Notes under the pieces: generated by a model
The model's database searches: none
Seen by the model: the letters and a program-made list of their open reading frames with translations, nothing else
What the model was told of the DNA's origin: nothing
Shown here: one piece after another, positions 23,124 through 31,673 of the stretch
How the letters are laid out: every line of letters begins with the position of its first letter
How positions within the stretch are numbered: the stretch's first letter is position 1
Assembly: GCF_001646945.1 (NCBI RefSeq)
Contig: NZ_LUTV01000010.1
Span: 12,828 to 59,770, forward strand
DNA: 46,943 bases
Direction of reading: 5' to 3'
Origin: Endozoicomonas ascidiicola
GTDB taxonomy: Bacteria > Pseudomonadota > Gammaproteobacteria > Pseudomonadales > Endozoicomonadaceae
Made by a program: the position numbers and the translations under genes

Positions 23124-24615
23124 AATCCTGAAAAACCTGTTTAGACTGCTCAATGCTGGCTGGCGTCGGCGATACACTATTTTCATTCCGGTACTGATCA
23201 TGCCGATGGTTGGCGTTTTCGTCAGTTTCATTGCGCCAAAATACTACGAAGCCCATACCACTATTCTGCTGCAGGACACCACAGCACTGAATCCGATTCT
23301 GGAAGACTTTTCCGTTTCAACCAATCTGGAAGAGCGACAGTTAGCCCTGAAATTACTGTTAAAAAGCCGCAAAGTATTGAAAGGCGTTGCCAATGCGGCC
23401 GGCTTTATTGATGAAACGTCTTCCCGTGAAGACGTTGATGAAGCCATCGACGAACTTTCCCGTTCTCTCTCTGTAGTATTTGGTGGCGAACTGATCAAAA
23501 TCTACTACCGAAGCAAACGCAAAACTGACATTAAAGAACTGCTCACCAAAGTGACAAACCACTTTCTGCATCTGGTTCAGGCACCGCAAAAATCCTGGCA
23601 ATCGGCTTCAACTGAGTTTTTGAAGGAACAGGTGGAACTGCGCCATCAGGAACTCTCCAAATCAGAGTTAAAGCTGTCTTCCTACAAAGCGGAATACGCT
23701 CTGGAGCTTCCGGAACTTCATAAAGCAAACGTCACCCGTCTTGCGGAGTTACGTCAGTTATTGATGGAAAAAGAAACCGAACTGGCCGGGGCACAGGCCG
23801 CTATGACGGAGTTTAATGGCAACCTCGCACAAACCAACCCGGTCATCGGCAAACTGGAGGAACGGATTATCAATATCCGAACCCAGCTGAGCATGTTGCG
23901 CTCCCGGTACACTGAGAAGCACAGTAAAGTTCAGGCAACCGTTCGGGAGCTGGATCGGTTGAAATCAGAACGCCAAAGAATGATTTCCGAAAGCAGTAAA
24001 TTGAAAACAGAAGATATCCAGCGACTCTGGAATCTTGCAGCGTCCACCCCCACCGTCGCTGGAGAGAGTCAGCAGGGGCAGACCACGATTCTTGCGTCAC
24101 AGTTACAAGCCGTTCAGGAAGCCAAGGCAAAGGTGACGAGTCTGAAGAATGAGGTTAAAAACATCAAAAACCAAGCCACTCACCTTCAGGAAAAAGTACA
24201 AGAATTTGCCACTATCGAACGGTCGCTGATCGAACTCGAGCGAGATTTCACTATCAAGCAAAAACTTTACGATGATTTTCTCAATCGCTATGTGATGGCA
24301 CAAGTCACTGCCGACCTTAGCGTCTATGAAGAAACAGAAAGAGTTAAAATTATTGATGAGCCGTTCAACCCAAGCAGCCCGAACCAACTGCCCACCGCGC
24401 TGTTTGTTGTTGCTGGCTTATTTGCTGGGCTTGGCATTGGCACCGGCTTAGCCGCCATTGCAGAAATTTCTGATACCACGTTACGTTTGCAAGATACCAT
24501 TGAGCGCATATCCGGCATTCCGGTACTTGCCAGAATTCCGGCTGTGCCAGAAGCCCCCGCTCTGATCTACGATGCTGGAAAAGATGGATTCAATGATGGA
24601 GAGGCAGCTTCATGA
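23113..24615 (+). CDS. Wzz/GumC-type chain-length determinant (sypO-like)
   Basis: A 500-residue inner-membrane protein with TM1 about 17-38, then the Wzz domain (ALNPILEDFSVSTNLEERQLAL). A long periplasmic coiled coil spans about 170-400 (LKEQVELRHQELSKSELKLSSYK, LEERIINIRTQLSMLRSRY). The Pro-rich junction PFNPSSPNQLPTA leads into TM2 (about 425-447) and a short cytosolic tail with LQDTIERISGIPVLARIP. The fused tyrosine-kinase domain of Wzc is missing, so a separate ATPase would be needed, presumably the degenerate one at 10073. Length matches the EpsF/PEP-CTERM chain-length group. It overlaps the following glycosyltransferase by four bases. Confidence 0.92.
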   Translation: MSNEILKNLFRLLNAGWRRRYTIFIPVLIMPMVGVFVSFIAPKYYEAHTTILLQDTTALNPILEDFSVSTNLEERQLALKLLLKSRKVLKGVANAAGFIDETSSREDVDEAIDELSRSLSVVFGGELIKIYYRSKRKTDIKELLTKVTNHFLHLVQAPQKSWQSASTEFLKEQVELRHQELSKSELKLSSYKAEYALELPELHKANVTRLAELRQLLMEKETELAGAQAAMTEFNGNLAQTNPVIGKLEERIINIRTQLSMLRSRYTEKHSKVQATVRELDRLKSERQRMISESSKLKTEDIQRLWNLAASTPTVAGESQQGQTTILASQLQAVQEAKAKVTSLKNEVKNIKNQATHLQEKVQEFATIERSLIELERDFTIKQKLYDDFLNRYVMAQVTADLSVYEETERVKIIDEPFNPSSPNQLPTALFVVAGLFAGLGIGTGLAAIAEISDTTLRLQDTIERISGIPVLARIPAVPEAPALIYDAGKDGFNDGEAAS

Positions 24616-25703
24616 GCAAACCTTTAGTCATTGCACAGATCGTTCAGCACCTTGCTCCCGGCGGCATTGAAACCATGGCGATTCAGCTTCAACACCATGC
24701 TCAAGATGACGACACTGTCCACATCATCAGCTTGCAGGGTAGCCAATCAGTATCCATTAACGCCTGGGATAAATTAGCCACTCTTCAGAATATTCACTTT
24801 CTGGATAAATCCAGTGGCCTTAGCCTGAAAACCATTCTGCAATTGAAAACGCTCTTGAAAGAATTGCAGGTGGATATTGTGCACACACACCACACGGGGC
24901 CTCTGATTTATGGTGGCATCGCAGCAAAGCTGAGCCAGTGCCGACATATCCATACAGAACATGATGCATGGCACTTGAACCATAAAATAAACAGGCTGTT
25001 GGTAAGCAGTTGTTACCATCTTCTGCAGCCAAACGTCGTCGCTGTTTCAAAGCTGATCGCTTCTAAAGTGGAGAAGCTTACCGCTTACAGAAAACCTGCT
25101 GTAATTTTTAATGGGGTTGATACCAAGCTCTTTTCTCCAGATAGCCAAACCACAGCCAGAGAACAACTATGCCTACCAGAAAGCGCCACCATCATTGGCT
25201 GCGCTGCACGCCTAACGGCAGTCAAATCCCATGATCTATTACTCAACGCGTTAACAGAACTCCCTGATTCAGTGCATGTTGCACTGGCTGGAAATGGCGA
25301 ACGAAAAGAAGCGCTGCATAATCTCACCAACCTCTTAGGCCTTGAAAAGAGAGTTCACTTTTTAGGCAACCTCGACAACATGCCCGTATTTTATAATGCC
25401 ATTGATGTTTTTTGCCTGACTTCACGAAATGAAGGGCTTCCCTTTTCTCTGCTGGAAGCTCAAGCCTGCCAAAAAGCTGTAGTCGTCACAGATGCTGGCG
25501 CCTGTCGAGAAGGAGTCGATAAAGAGAGTGGTTCAATTATCGCTATTGATCATTATGAAGGCTTAGTTCAGGTGCTCAGAAAACATACACAGCTTTCCAC
25601 CCCTGTCGGTACAGCAGCATCAGCAAGAGCCTTTATTGAAAGCACCTTTGGTCTGACCAGAATGATCAATGAATATCGCCGTCTTTATCTGGAGGCATCA
25701 TGA
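24612..25703 (+). CDS. GT4-family glycosyltransferase (sypP-like)
   Basis: A 363-residue GT-B enzyme: LAPGGIETMAIQLQHHA at the N-terminus, DIVHTHHTGPLIYGGIAAKL, HIHTEHDAWHL, VIFNGVDTKLFSP, IIGCAARLTAVKSHDLLLNAL, VALAGNGERKEAL, VHFLGNLDNMPVFYNAIDVFCL and the E-x7-E region NEGLPFSLLEAQACQKAVVVT. These are GT4 hallmarks for a retaining transferase. Substrate unknown. ATGA overlaps join it to the chain-length gene before and the GT2 gene after, so the three are translationally coupled. It fills the sypP position. Confidence 0.9.
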   Translation: MSKPLVIAQIVQHLAPGGIETMAIQLQHHAQDDDTVHIISLQGSQSVSINAWDKLATLQNIHFLDKSSGLSLKTILQLKTLLKELQVDIVHTHHTGPLIYGGIAAKLSQCRHIHTEHDAWHLNHKINRLLVSSCYHLLQPNVVAVSKLIASKVEKLTAYRKPAVIFNGVDTKLFSPDSQTTAREQLCLPESATIIGCAARLTAVKSHDLLLNALTELPDSVHVALAGNGERKEALHNLTNLLGLEKRVHFLGNLDNMPVFYNAIDVFCLTSRNEGLPFSLLEAQACQKAVVVTDAGACREGVDKESGSIIAIDHYEGLVQVLRKHTQLSTPVGTAASARAFIESTFGLTRMINEYRRLYLEAS

Positions 25704-26917
25704 CAAATCAGATACTGGTTTCTATTTTCGTGCTGTCCGTAGCCATTATTAGTTACCACTATATTATCTATCCAGTATTACTGTCTTTTATTAATATCAC
25801 CCGTTATTCATTGCCAAAATACTTCCATCGCAATTACATTCCCTCGCTCAAAGATGAAGCCTTACCTTCCATACACATCATTATCCCCGCCTACAATGAA
25901 GAGCGTTATATCAAGGATAGAATTCTCAACCTGGCCATTATCGATTACCCAGAAGATCGATTTAAAATATCCGTGATATCCGATGGCTCAGAGGACGATA
26001 CCTACAGGGCAGCACTTAATGCAGCATCACTTCCTGAGTGTAAACATCTGAATATTGACATTCACGCTCTGGAAGAAAATATTGGCAAAATCGCTATCAT
26101 CAATCAGTTTGCATCTTCACAGAATTCAGACATTGTCGTCTTATCAGATGCCTCGGCAATCACATCTATCAACTGTCTTCTGATTATTGCTGCGTACTTC
26201 CAACAAGATAAACGTATTGGCGCTATCTGTGGTAACTACCAATTTGTTCCTGCACAAACTTCAGGTGAGCAAGCCTACTGGAACTATCAACGTAGAATTA
26301 AAATACAAGAGAGTATGCTGGGTTCAACCATTGGCCTGCACGGTGCATTTTATGCCTTTAAGAGTGAACTTTTTCAGACTATTCCCCATGACACTATCAA
26401 CGATGATGTCATTTTGCCGCTCAGCATTATTCGTCAAGGATTCAAGTGCCTTTACGACCCAAGACTGATTACCATTGAACTGGAATCCTCCTCAGACCAG
26501 ATGAATTTTCAACGTCGCATTCGAATTGCGGCGGGAAATTTACAGCAGTCCATTCGGAACATGGATCTTTTATTGCCCAGACATAGACGATTCGCCTTCA
26601 ATTTTTTCTCTGGAAAATTCCTCAGACCCTTCATCCCACTGTTACTAATTTGTAGCTTTATATCCTCAATTCTATTAGCGACAGAATACCTGTTTTTCTT
26701 GTCAGTTATTTTTATCCTGCTAGCCCTGACCACAAGTACTTTATATTACTTACTGATAGACTCTCAACCGGATAGCAAAATTGCGAAAACGCTGTTTTAT
26801 ATTGTGGCCGGCCATATTGCCATGACCCTCGGGGTTTTCAGTTACGCATTTCATTCGCCCCATAAACGATGGCGAAAAATAAAAAGTTCACCCCGTCTTG
26901 AAGAACCTCGTACTTAA
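25700..26917 (+). CDS. Membrane GT2-family glycosyltransferase (sypQ-like)
   Basis: A 405-residue enzyme with an N-terminal membrane segment (about 5-26), a GT-A domain and three or four C-terminal segments (about 315-390). The catalytic domain has IHIIIPAYNEERYIKDRIL, ISVISDGSEDDTY, a DxD-like VVLSDASAI, the acidic pair in INDDVILPL and QRRIR in place of the Q-x-x-RW motif. This resembles processive GT2 enzymes such as IcaA and PgaC, but the altered RW suggests it may add single sugars. It fills the sypQ position. It overlaps the previous gene by four bases and lies 11 bases before the phosphoglycosyltransferase. Confidence 0.88.
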   Translation: MTNQILVSIFVLSVAIISYHYIIYPVLLSFINITRYSLPKYFHRNYIPSLKDEALPSIHIIIPAYNEERYIKDRILNLAIIDYPEDRFKISVISDGSEDDTYRAALNAASLPECKHLNIDIHALEENIGKIAIINQFASSQNSDIVVLSDASAITSINCLLIIAAYFQQDKRIGAICGNYQFVPAQTSGEQAYWNYQRRIKIQESMLGSTIGLHGAFYAFKSELFQTIPHDTINDDVILPLSIIRQGFKCLYDPRLITIELESSSDQMNFQRRIRIAAGNLQQSIRNMDLLLPRHRRFAFNFFSGKFLRPFIPLLLICSFISSILLATEYLFFLSVIFILLALTTSTLYYLLIDSQPDSKIAKTLFYIVAGHIAMTLGVFSYAFHSPHKRWRKIKSSPRLEEPRT

Positions 26918-26928
26918 GGAGTGTACTT

Positions 26929-27570
26929 ATGCATCAAAAGCGCTACGTTCATCCCATGTCAGCGGTGGGAAAAAGATTCTCAGATATTTCCATCGCAGCG
27001 ATTGGGTTAATCTTTGCACTTCCACTCTATCCATTAATTGCTCTGGCTATTCGTCTCGATAGCCGCGGGCCTGTTTTATATCACCAGATTCGAATTGGCT
27101 ACCAACAAGACGACTGTGTCTGTTTGTTCATGATGCACAAATTCAGAACCATGAGAGACAATGCGGAATGTGAAACGGGCCCAGTATGGTCGCCCAGAGA
27201 TGATCCAAGAATTACCCGGGTCGGCCAGTTTTTAAGAAAAACACGCTTGGATGAACTGCCACAATTATGGAATGTACTAGCGGGTGATATGTCGATCGTC
27301 GGGCCGCGTCCTGAGCGCCCCGGCATATGCAATAATCTTGACCATGAAATTCCGTTCTACTCCGAGCGCACATTTGATGTGCTGCCAGGCATCACAGGAC
27401 TTGCGCAAATTAATACCGGTTATGACGAAACGCTGGATGATGTCAAAGCCAAAGTTGCCTACGATCATGCCTACGCGCTTGCACTCAGTAATCCATGGCT
27501 GTGGCTGAAGATGGACTTTTACGTAATGTTCAAAACCATGCTGGTGATGATTACCGGTAAAGGGCAATAG
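26929..27570 (+). CDS. Initiating undecaprenyl-phosphate sugar phosphotransferase (sypR-like)
   Basis: A 213-residue monotopic phosphoglycosyltransferase (bacterial sugar transferase family), the size of PglC. The re-entrant hydrophobic segment is about 19-40 (ISIAAIGLIFALPLYPLIALAI). Next come RLDSRGPVLYHQIRIG, the MHKFRTMRDNAE block, DDPRITRVGQFLRKTRLDELPQLWNVL with its catalytic acidic residue, GDMSIVGPRPERP and PGITGLAQI. It should start repeat-unit synthesis by moving a sugar-1-phosphate to undecaprenyl phosphate. In V. fischeri the last syp gene, sypR, has this role, and here it is also last. It ends five bases before the convergent YvcK-family gene. Confidence 0.92.
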   Translation: MHQKRYVHPMSAVGKRFSDISIAAIGLIFALPLYPLIALAIRLDSRGPVLYHQIRIGYQQDDCVCLFMMHKFRTMRDNAECETGPVWSPRDDPRITRVGQFLRKTRLDELPQLWNVLAGDMSIVGPRPERPGICNNLDHEIPFYSERTFDVLPGITGLAQINTGYDETLDDVKAKVAYDHAYALALSNPWLWLKMDFYVMFKTMLVMITGKGQ

Positions 27571-27575
27571 CCTGA

Positions 27576-28484
27576 TCACCTGATAATGGACATCGCCAGT
27601 TGATCAAGGCTTAACCTGAGGGCTTCGATATTATGAACCCCTTGCTTAAAACCATCCGATAGCGGTGCCACCAAGGTATCACAGCGCAAACCTTCAGGTG
27701 CTTGATGCTCCTGAGGCCATAGAACAACATCTGGATACACCGCCGTCATTTGAAACATCCAGTCCAGCGTTTCGTTAACTGACATTCTACCCACTGAAGA
27801 TGCCTCCTGATTGATATTTGCCACAAACACTTTCAGTGCTTGACTCTGATTGATCGCTTGAGCAAATTCCGGAATAAGCAGGGCAGGTAAAACGCTGGTC
27901 ATAAAACTACCTGGCCCCAGAATAATCATCTCGGCATCACGCACTCTCTCTATCGCTTCCGAAGTCGCCTTGATCTCTGGTAACAACAATAATTTCTGGG
28001 GAGTATCACTTAATCCATCGATCGTACATTCTCCCACTATCTCCTTTTCGTTTGAAACCGCACCCAGTCTTGCTGGCTCTTCTGACATTGGAATAAGCTC
28101 AGAAGACACATCCAGCATTTGCCGAATTAAATTGACTGCATCCATTGGGCGGACACACATTTGATCCATAGCCAGAAGAATCAGGTTACCCAGGACATGA
28201 CCATCCAGCTCACCGCAACCTTTAAAACGATACTCAAAAAGAATACGGGACAAAGCAGGGCCTTCTGCGCACATCTGGTTCAGGCAATTTCTTAAATCCC
28301 CCCAGGCAATACAGCCGCTGGCATCCCTGAGTCGACCAGTCGAACCACCATCATCCGTTGTTGCCACAATGCCTGTTAAACGCTCTTCAAGAAAACCGAG
28401 AGAGACCATGACTCTTCCAAGACCATGGCCGCCACCAATGGCCACCACCCGTTGCAGTTGATAGAGGGCGCTGATTGATTGCAT
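27576..28484 (-). CDS. YvcK/CofD-family nucleotide-sugar-binding protein
   Basis: A 302-residue cytosolic protein with the family start VVAIGGGHGLGRVMVSL, then LTGIVATTDDGGSTGRLRDASGCIAWGDLRNCL, HVLGNLILLAM, EMIILGPGSFMTSVLPALLIPEFAQAI and VFVANINQEA. YvcK of Bacillus binds UDP-GlcNAc-type sugars and affects cell-wall growth on gluconeogenic carbon; E. coli has YbhK. Its location between polysaccharide and T3SS loci suggests linkage to envelope precursor supply, which is inference. It is downstream of sctC on the same strand, with a strong terminator between them, so it probably has its own promoter near 28485-28515. Confidence 0.88.
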   Translation of the reverse strand: MQSISALYQLQRVVAIGGGHGLGRVMVSLGFLEERLTGIVATTDDGGSTGRLRDASGCIAWGDLRNCLNQMCAEGPALSRILFEYRFKGCGELDGHVLGNLILLAMDQMCVRPMDAVNLIRQMLDVSSELIPMSEEPARLGAVSNEKEIVGECTIDGLSDTPQKLLLLPEIKATSEAIERVRDAEMIILGPGSFMTSVLPALLIPEFAQAINQSQALKVFVANINQEASSVGRMSVNETLDWMFQMTAVYPDVVLWPQEHQAPEGLRCDTLVAPLSDGFKQGVHNIEALRLSLDQLAMSIIR

Positions 28485-28515
28485 GTTTAATTCCGGAACG
28501 ATGAAGAAAAGCGAT

Positions 28516-28558
28516 GATAAGTCAGATGATGTGCTACACAGCCATCGTCTGACTTATC
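28516..28558 (-). terminator. Terminator of the secretin gene
   Basis: gataagtcagatgatg (28516-28531) and catcgtctgacttatc (28543-28558) form a 16-bp stem with one G-U-type mismatch and an 11-base loop, 10 bases after the secretin stop on the minus strand. The tail is CGCTTTTCTTC, only moderately T-rich. Confidence 0.75.
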
Positions 28559-28567
28559 AGGTTGAGC

Positions 28568-30691
28568 TTAAGTCTGGGTAATACCAATGATTCTGGGAGT
28601 GATAAGAAACAAGCGAACCTGCTTATTTTTTGTCGTGCTCTGGGATCGGAACAGATGACCAAGGATAGGAATATCACCCAGTAATGGTACTTTTGAAGAG
28701 AGTTTCTGATCACTCTCTTTATAGAACCCGCCCACCAGCAAACTTTCCTGTTCACTGATGATCGCTTGAGTATTGATTGAGCTATTCGTTGTGGTTGGCA
28801 GGCTGGACACTTCCTGTGATGTCTGGGCACCATCCTGAATATTCACACTCATGTGAATACGACGCCCATCATCTTCATTGACGATCCGAGGGGTGACCTG
28901 AACAACCGTCCCTGAGGTAACCGGGAAGAGTTCGGAATCCTCATTACTTTCCACTTTCACATAGAAGGTACTGCTGCTGTCCAGAATCGCTTCCAGGTTA
29001 TCCAGAGTCAGAATGGAAGGCCTGGAGATAACCTTGGCCTTACCCTCGTCAGCCAGCAATTTCAGTGTCGCATTAAACGACCCTAAACCTCTGGAAAGAA
29101 TCGTTGTATAGCTTGGGCTCTCGATATCACCAGGAAATGCGTCAAATGAAACATTTGTATCGCTGCCACTGCCCGTATTATTCCATTGAACGCCCAGGGC
29201 TCTGACATCCTGAGTATTAATATCAATAATCGACACACTGATCTCAATCTGCGAAGACGGCTTATCAAGAGAAGCGATGAGTTCTTCATACATCGGCATT
29301 TTTGCTTCAAGGTCGTGAACAATCACCGCATTCAATCTGGGGTCAGCATTGATATAAATGTCTTCCGCAACTGCTCCAGCATTGAGTTGCATGCCAGCAC
29401 CTTTCACTGCTGCCGGCATCATTTCTTCTCCGGCTCTGCTGACACTGGCAGCCGGTGGCAGTGTTGGTGAGCCCACGGCTTTCTTCTCAACCTGAGCTAC
29501 ACCACCACCGTGAATAATATTTTGCAACAGGGTAGCAACGCCGGGAACGGTCAACTCCTGACCTCGGAAGGTGAACGACTTATCCGTGGCCCAGGCGTAT
29601 TTAAGGGGAAAGGTTTTCACTGTCAGCTTACTTTTCTGGCGATCACCTTCTTTATCATCCAGCAATGTCGCCGTTTCGGACACCAGTTCAATATAACGAG
29701 GAGGGCCAGAAATAAACACCAAGCCTTCTCCCTTTTGCTCTTTCCAGAAAAAACGACCATCCCAGATACCGATTTTTTTCAACGTCCGTTTGAATTGATC
29801 AATACCCATGTAATTCAAACTGATGATTTTCTGGATAGCAGCACTACCGTCATAAACAAATAGACTGTGTCCATCGAAATACCAGATAAAACCAAAGACA
29901 TTGGAGAGATGGTCCAAAAAGTCCACGGGCGTCATTGGGCCAATCTTACCGTTTACCTGCCCCTGAACTTCATCCGTAATTACAATCGGCATATAGTAAC
30001 TGCCCGCGAAATTTCGGAGCACATCCCTCAGACTGTCCCCATTGCCGAAATAAGCATATGGACGAAGGCCGAAGGCCGACAGTGCTGGAGATTCATCATC
30101 GCCAATTTCATCTTCTTGTGGTTCTTTCCTTACTGTTTTGGCGGTTTCTACAGAAAATCCAATTTTTCCATTTTTCTGGGTAGCTCCACTCTGTGAATTA
30201 TTTCCTACGCTATCCTTCGAGTTTCCCCTCTGCGTAAAGTTGTAATCCAAGTCAGACTGAAATGGGTTCTCTGACTCAGAGTTAGAGATCGATACATCCA
30301 TTTCTTTACCTGAAAATCGAGTAGGCACTCCTAACCTGGCCGTTGTTGTCACCTGAATAGGCTGGCTTTCACCCACAGCATTCGGGTACTTTTCTGCATC
30401 TAATGGTTTGACCTGATCGTAAGGAATGGGATCCGGGTTCTGTAAAGCAATTTCCGAGGGAAAATAAATAACCTGTCCAGGCCTTAATATCTGAGTTAAA
30501 TCCAGCTGGTTATAGTCCGCCAGTTCATTCACTTCAAAACCGTAACTGCCCGCAATTAACTCAAGAGTTTCATTGGGTCGAACCACATGCTTTCGAGTTT
30601 GAGGTTCTTCAGAAGACCAATTGGCCAGGGTCGGGATTGTGATCGCCAACAAAAAAGTAAGTGGTGCCAGGGTCCTTCCTGTAAAGCCCAT
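28568..30691 (-). CDS. sctC: Type III secretion outer-membrane secretin SctC with N-terminal LysM domain
   Basis: A 707-residue secretin with a signal peptide (1-23). A LysM-like domain spans about 34-80 (KHVVRPNETLELIAGSYGFEV, LDLTQILRPGQVIYFP), then a 130-residue polar linker. From about 212 come T3SS-type N0/N1 modules: YFGNGDSLRDVLRNFAGSYY, VNGKIGPMTPVDFLDHLSNV, IWYFDGHSLFVYDG and VFISGPPRYIELVSETATLLD. An N3 region (NADPRLNAVIVHDLEAKMPMYEELI) and the secretin domain with VISRPSILTLDN and VPLLGDIPILGHLFRS complete it. YscC-type secretins lack LysM, and about 600 residues is usual, so the N-terminus is an addition that may tether the ring to peptidoglycan. It diverges from sctX-sctY-sctV across 234 bases. 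Confidence 0.9.
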   Translation of the reverse strand: MGFTGRTLAPLTFLLAITIPTLANWSSEEPQTRKHVVRPNETLELIAGSYGFEVNELADYNQLDLTQILRPGQVIYFPSEIALQNPDPIPYDQVKPLDAEKYPNAVGESQPIQVTTTARLGVPTRFSGKEMDVSISNSESENPFQSDLDYNFTQRGNSKDSVGNNSQSGATQKNGKIGFSVETAKTVRKEPQEDEIGDDESPALSAFGLRPYAYFGNGDSLRDVLRNFAGSYYMPIVITDEVQGQVNGKIGPMTPVDFLDHLSNVFGFIWYFDGHSLFVYDGSAAIQKIISLNYMGIDQFKRTLKKIGIWDGRFFWKEQKGEGLVFISGPPRYIELVSETATLLDDKEGDRQKSKLTVKTFPLKYAWATDKSFTFRGQELTVPGVATLLQNIIHGGGVAQVEKKAVGSPTLPPAASVSRAGEEMMPAAVKGAGMQLNAGAVAEDIYINADPRLNAVIVHDLEAKMPMYEELIASLDKPSSQIEISVSIIDINTQDVRALGVQWNNTGSGSDTNVSFDAFPGDIESPSYTTILSRGLGSFNATLKLLADEGKAKVISRPSILTLDNLEAILDSSSTFYVKVESNEDSELFPVTSGTVVQVTPRIVNEDDGRRIHMSVNIQDGAQTSQEVSSLPTTTNSSINTQAIISEQESLLVGGFYKESDQKLSSKVPLLGDIPILGHLFRSQSTTKNKQVRLFLITPRIIGITQT

Positions 30692-30925
30692 CAGACGCGT
30701 GCCTCCATGCTCATGTCTGTTTCAGCTTATTCAACAGCCCTTAATGAATAGATGCTTTGAAATTCCGTTATGTGTCAATAAATATACAATCTATTCAGTC
30801 TATCGGAAAATAAACTCAATTAACCAGTATTTCGTCAAAAAAGTAATAAACGTTAACCTAACCGCTTGAACTTTCAATTATCTATCCGATGCTAACTAAT
30901 GCTTTTAAGATGATGAGGCAGAGCT
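30692..30925. promoter_or_regulatory. Divergent promoter region of the T3SS locus
   Basis: A 234-base AT-rich gap separating sctC (leftward) from sctX (rightward). It must hold both promoters. I cannot identify a firm -35/-10 pair or an ExsA/LcrF-type activator site; A-rich runs such as caaaaaagtaataaa (30836-30850) could take part. sctX itself has gagg eight bases before its ATG. Confidence 0.4.
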
Positions 30926-31321
30926 ATGACTCCAGTGACGTTTGGTAATGGTATTACGGGTATTTCAAGGGTCCAGAACTCAACAAATGAAACGGACTTT
31001 CCAAAATCAAAATCTTCTCTGAAACCTTCCGGCAAAAAAGTAGTCGACCATACTTGGAAGGCTCTGGATATGAACAAAAGTCTTGCCCAACAGGAATTAA
31101 AATTTGCAACCAATATTCCTGCAGCTATTGTTCATGCCTCCCCTGAAGAACATTACCGGCTTACTAGGCAGGCAATCAAATCTTTGGCTGATTATCTGAA
31201 CAAAGAAAAACAGAATAAGAAAAAAGCCAAGGCTATTCAGGGCGCTCTTGATGTCATAGAACAAGCAAAAGAAGACAGCGAATACCTGATGATGTGCCGC
31301 AATGTACTGATTGCCAGCTAG
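30926..31321 (+). CDS. sctX: YscX-family type III secretion protein (SctX)
   Basis: A 131-residue soluble protein called mainly from position: it is followed 12 bases later by a YscY-like gene and then sctV, the yscX-yscY-yscV order of Yersinia. The size agrees with YscX (122). The N-terminal half is polar and probably disordered (FGNGITGISRVQNSTNE, SKSSLKPSGKKV). The C-terminal half is helical (EEHYRLTRQAIKSLADYLNKE, KAIQGALDVIEQAKEDSEYLMMCRNVL). It ends like YscX in a helix with adjacent acidic then hydrophobic residues. YscX is an early substrate that binds YscY and the cytosolic ring of SctV. Sequence similarity alone would not be decisive. Confidence 0.6.
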   Translation: MTPVTFGNGITGISRVQNSTNETDFPKSKSSLKPSGKKVVDHTWKALDMNKSLAQQELKFATNIPAAIVHASPEEHYRLTRQAIKSLADYLNKEKQNKKKAKAIQGALDVIEQAKEDSEYLMMCRNVLIAS

Positions 31322-31333
31322 AGGAACCAAACC

Positions 31334-31627
31334 ATGGAAAAGCCCCTGCAGACCTGGATGCTGTGTCAGGCATCTTATTACATCGAGTACATGCAACCGA
31401 AAAAGTCGATTGCCCTGCTGGAGGCACTCGAGTCCATGACCCCGGAAGATCCAGATGTGTACCGCATGCTCAGCTACGCCTATTTGCAAGCAGATCAACC
31501 TGAAGATTCACTTCGTGCCGCCGATAATTTTCTGCGATATACGCCGCCCGGCAGTGATGTAAGGGCAATCAATTGGATTAAAGGAAGAGCCCTGCTCAAG
31601 AAGCGAAAGTCAGCAGTAAGCAACTGA
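31334..31627 (+). CDS. sctY: YscY-family T3SS chaperone, TPR-like (SctY)
   Basis: A 97-residue all-helical protein with TPR-like spacing: [65 protein letters not shown]. YscY (114 residues) has the same layout (output-length element, then P-E-x-x-x-x-R in the second helix pair) and is the chaperone of YscX. It lies 12 bases after sctX and 46 bases before sctV, as in Yersinia. gaggaacc upstream of ATG 31334 serves as ribosome site. A small general TPR protein is the alternative, but location favours SctY. Confidence 0.68.
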   Translation: MEKPLQTWMLCQASYYIEYMQPKKSIALLEALESMTPEDPDVYRMLSYAYLQADQPEDSLRAADNFLRYTPPGSDVRAINWIKGRALLKKRKSAVSN

Positions 31628-31673
31628 TTTTCAATACCTTTGTCAGCTCTTCCACAGTGATGGCATACCTAAC

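Noticed and set aside
29186-29863. Plus-strand open frames within sctC
   Set aside because: They are antisense to secretin motifs, have no ribosome sites and low-quality composition.
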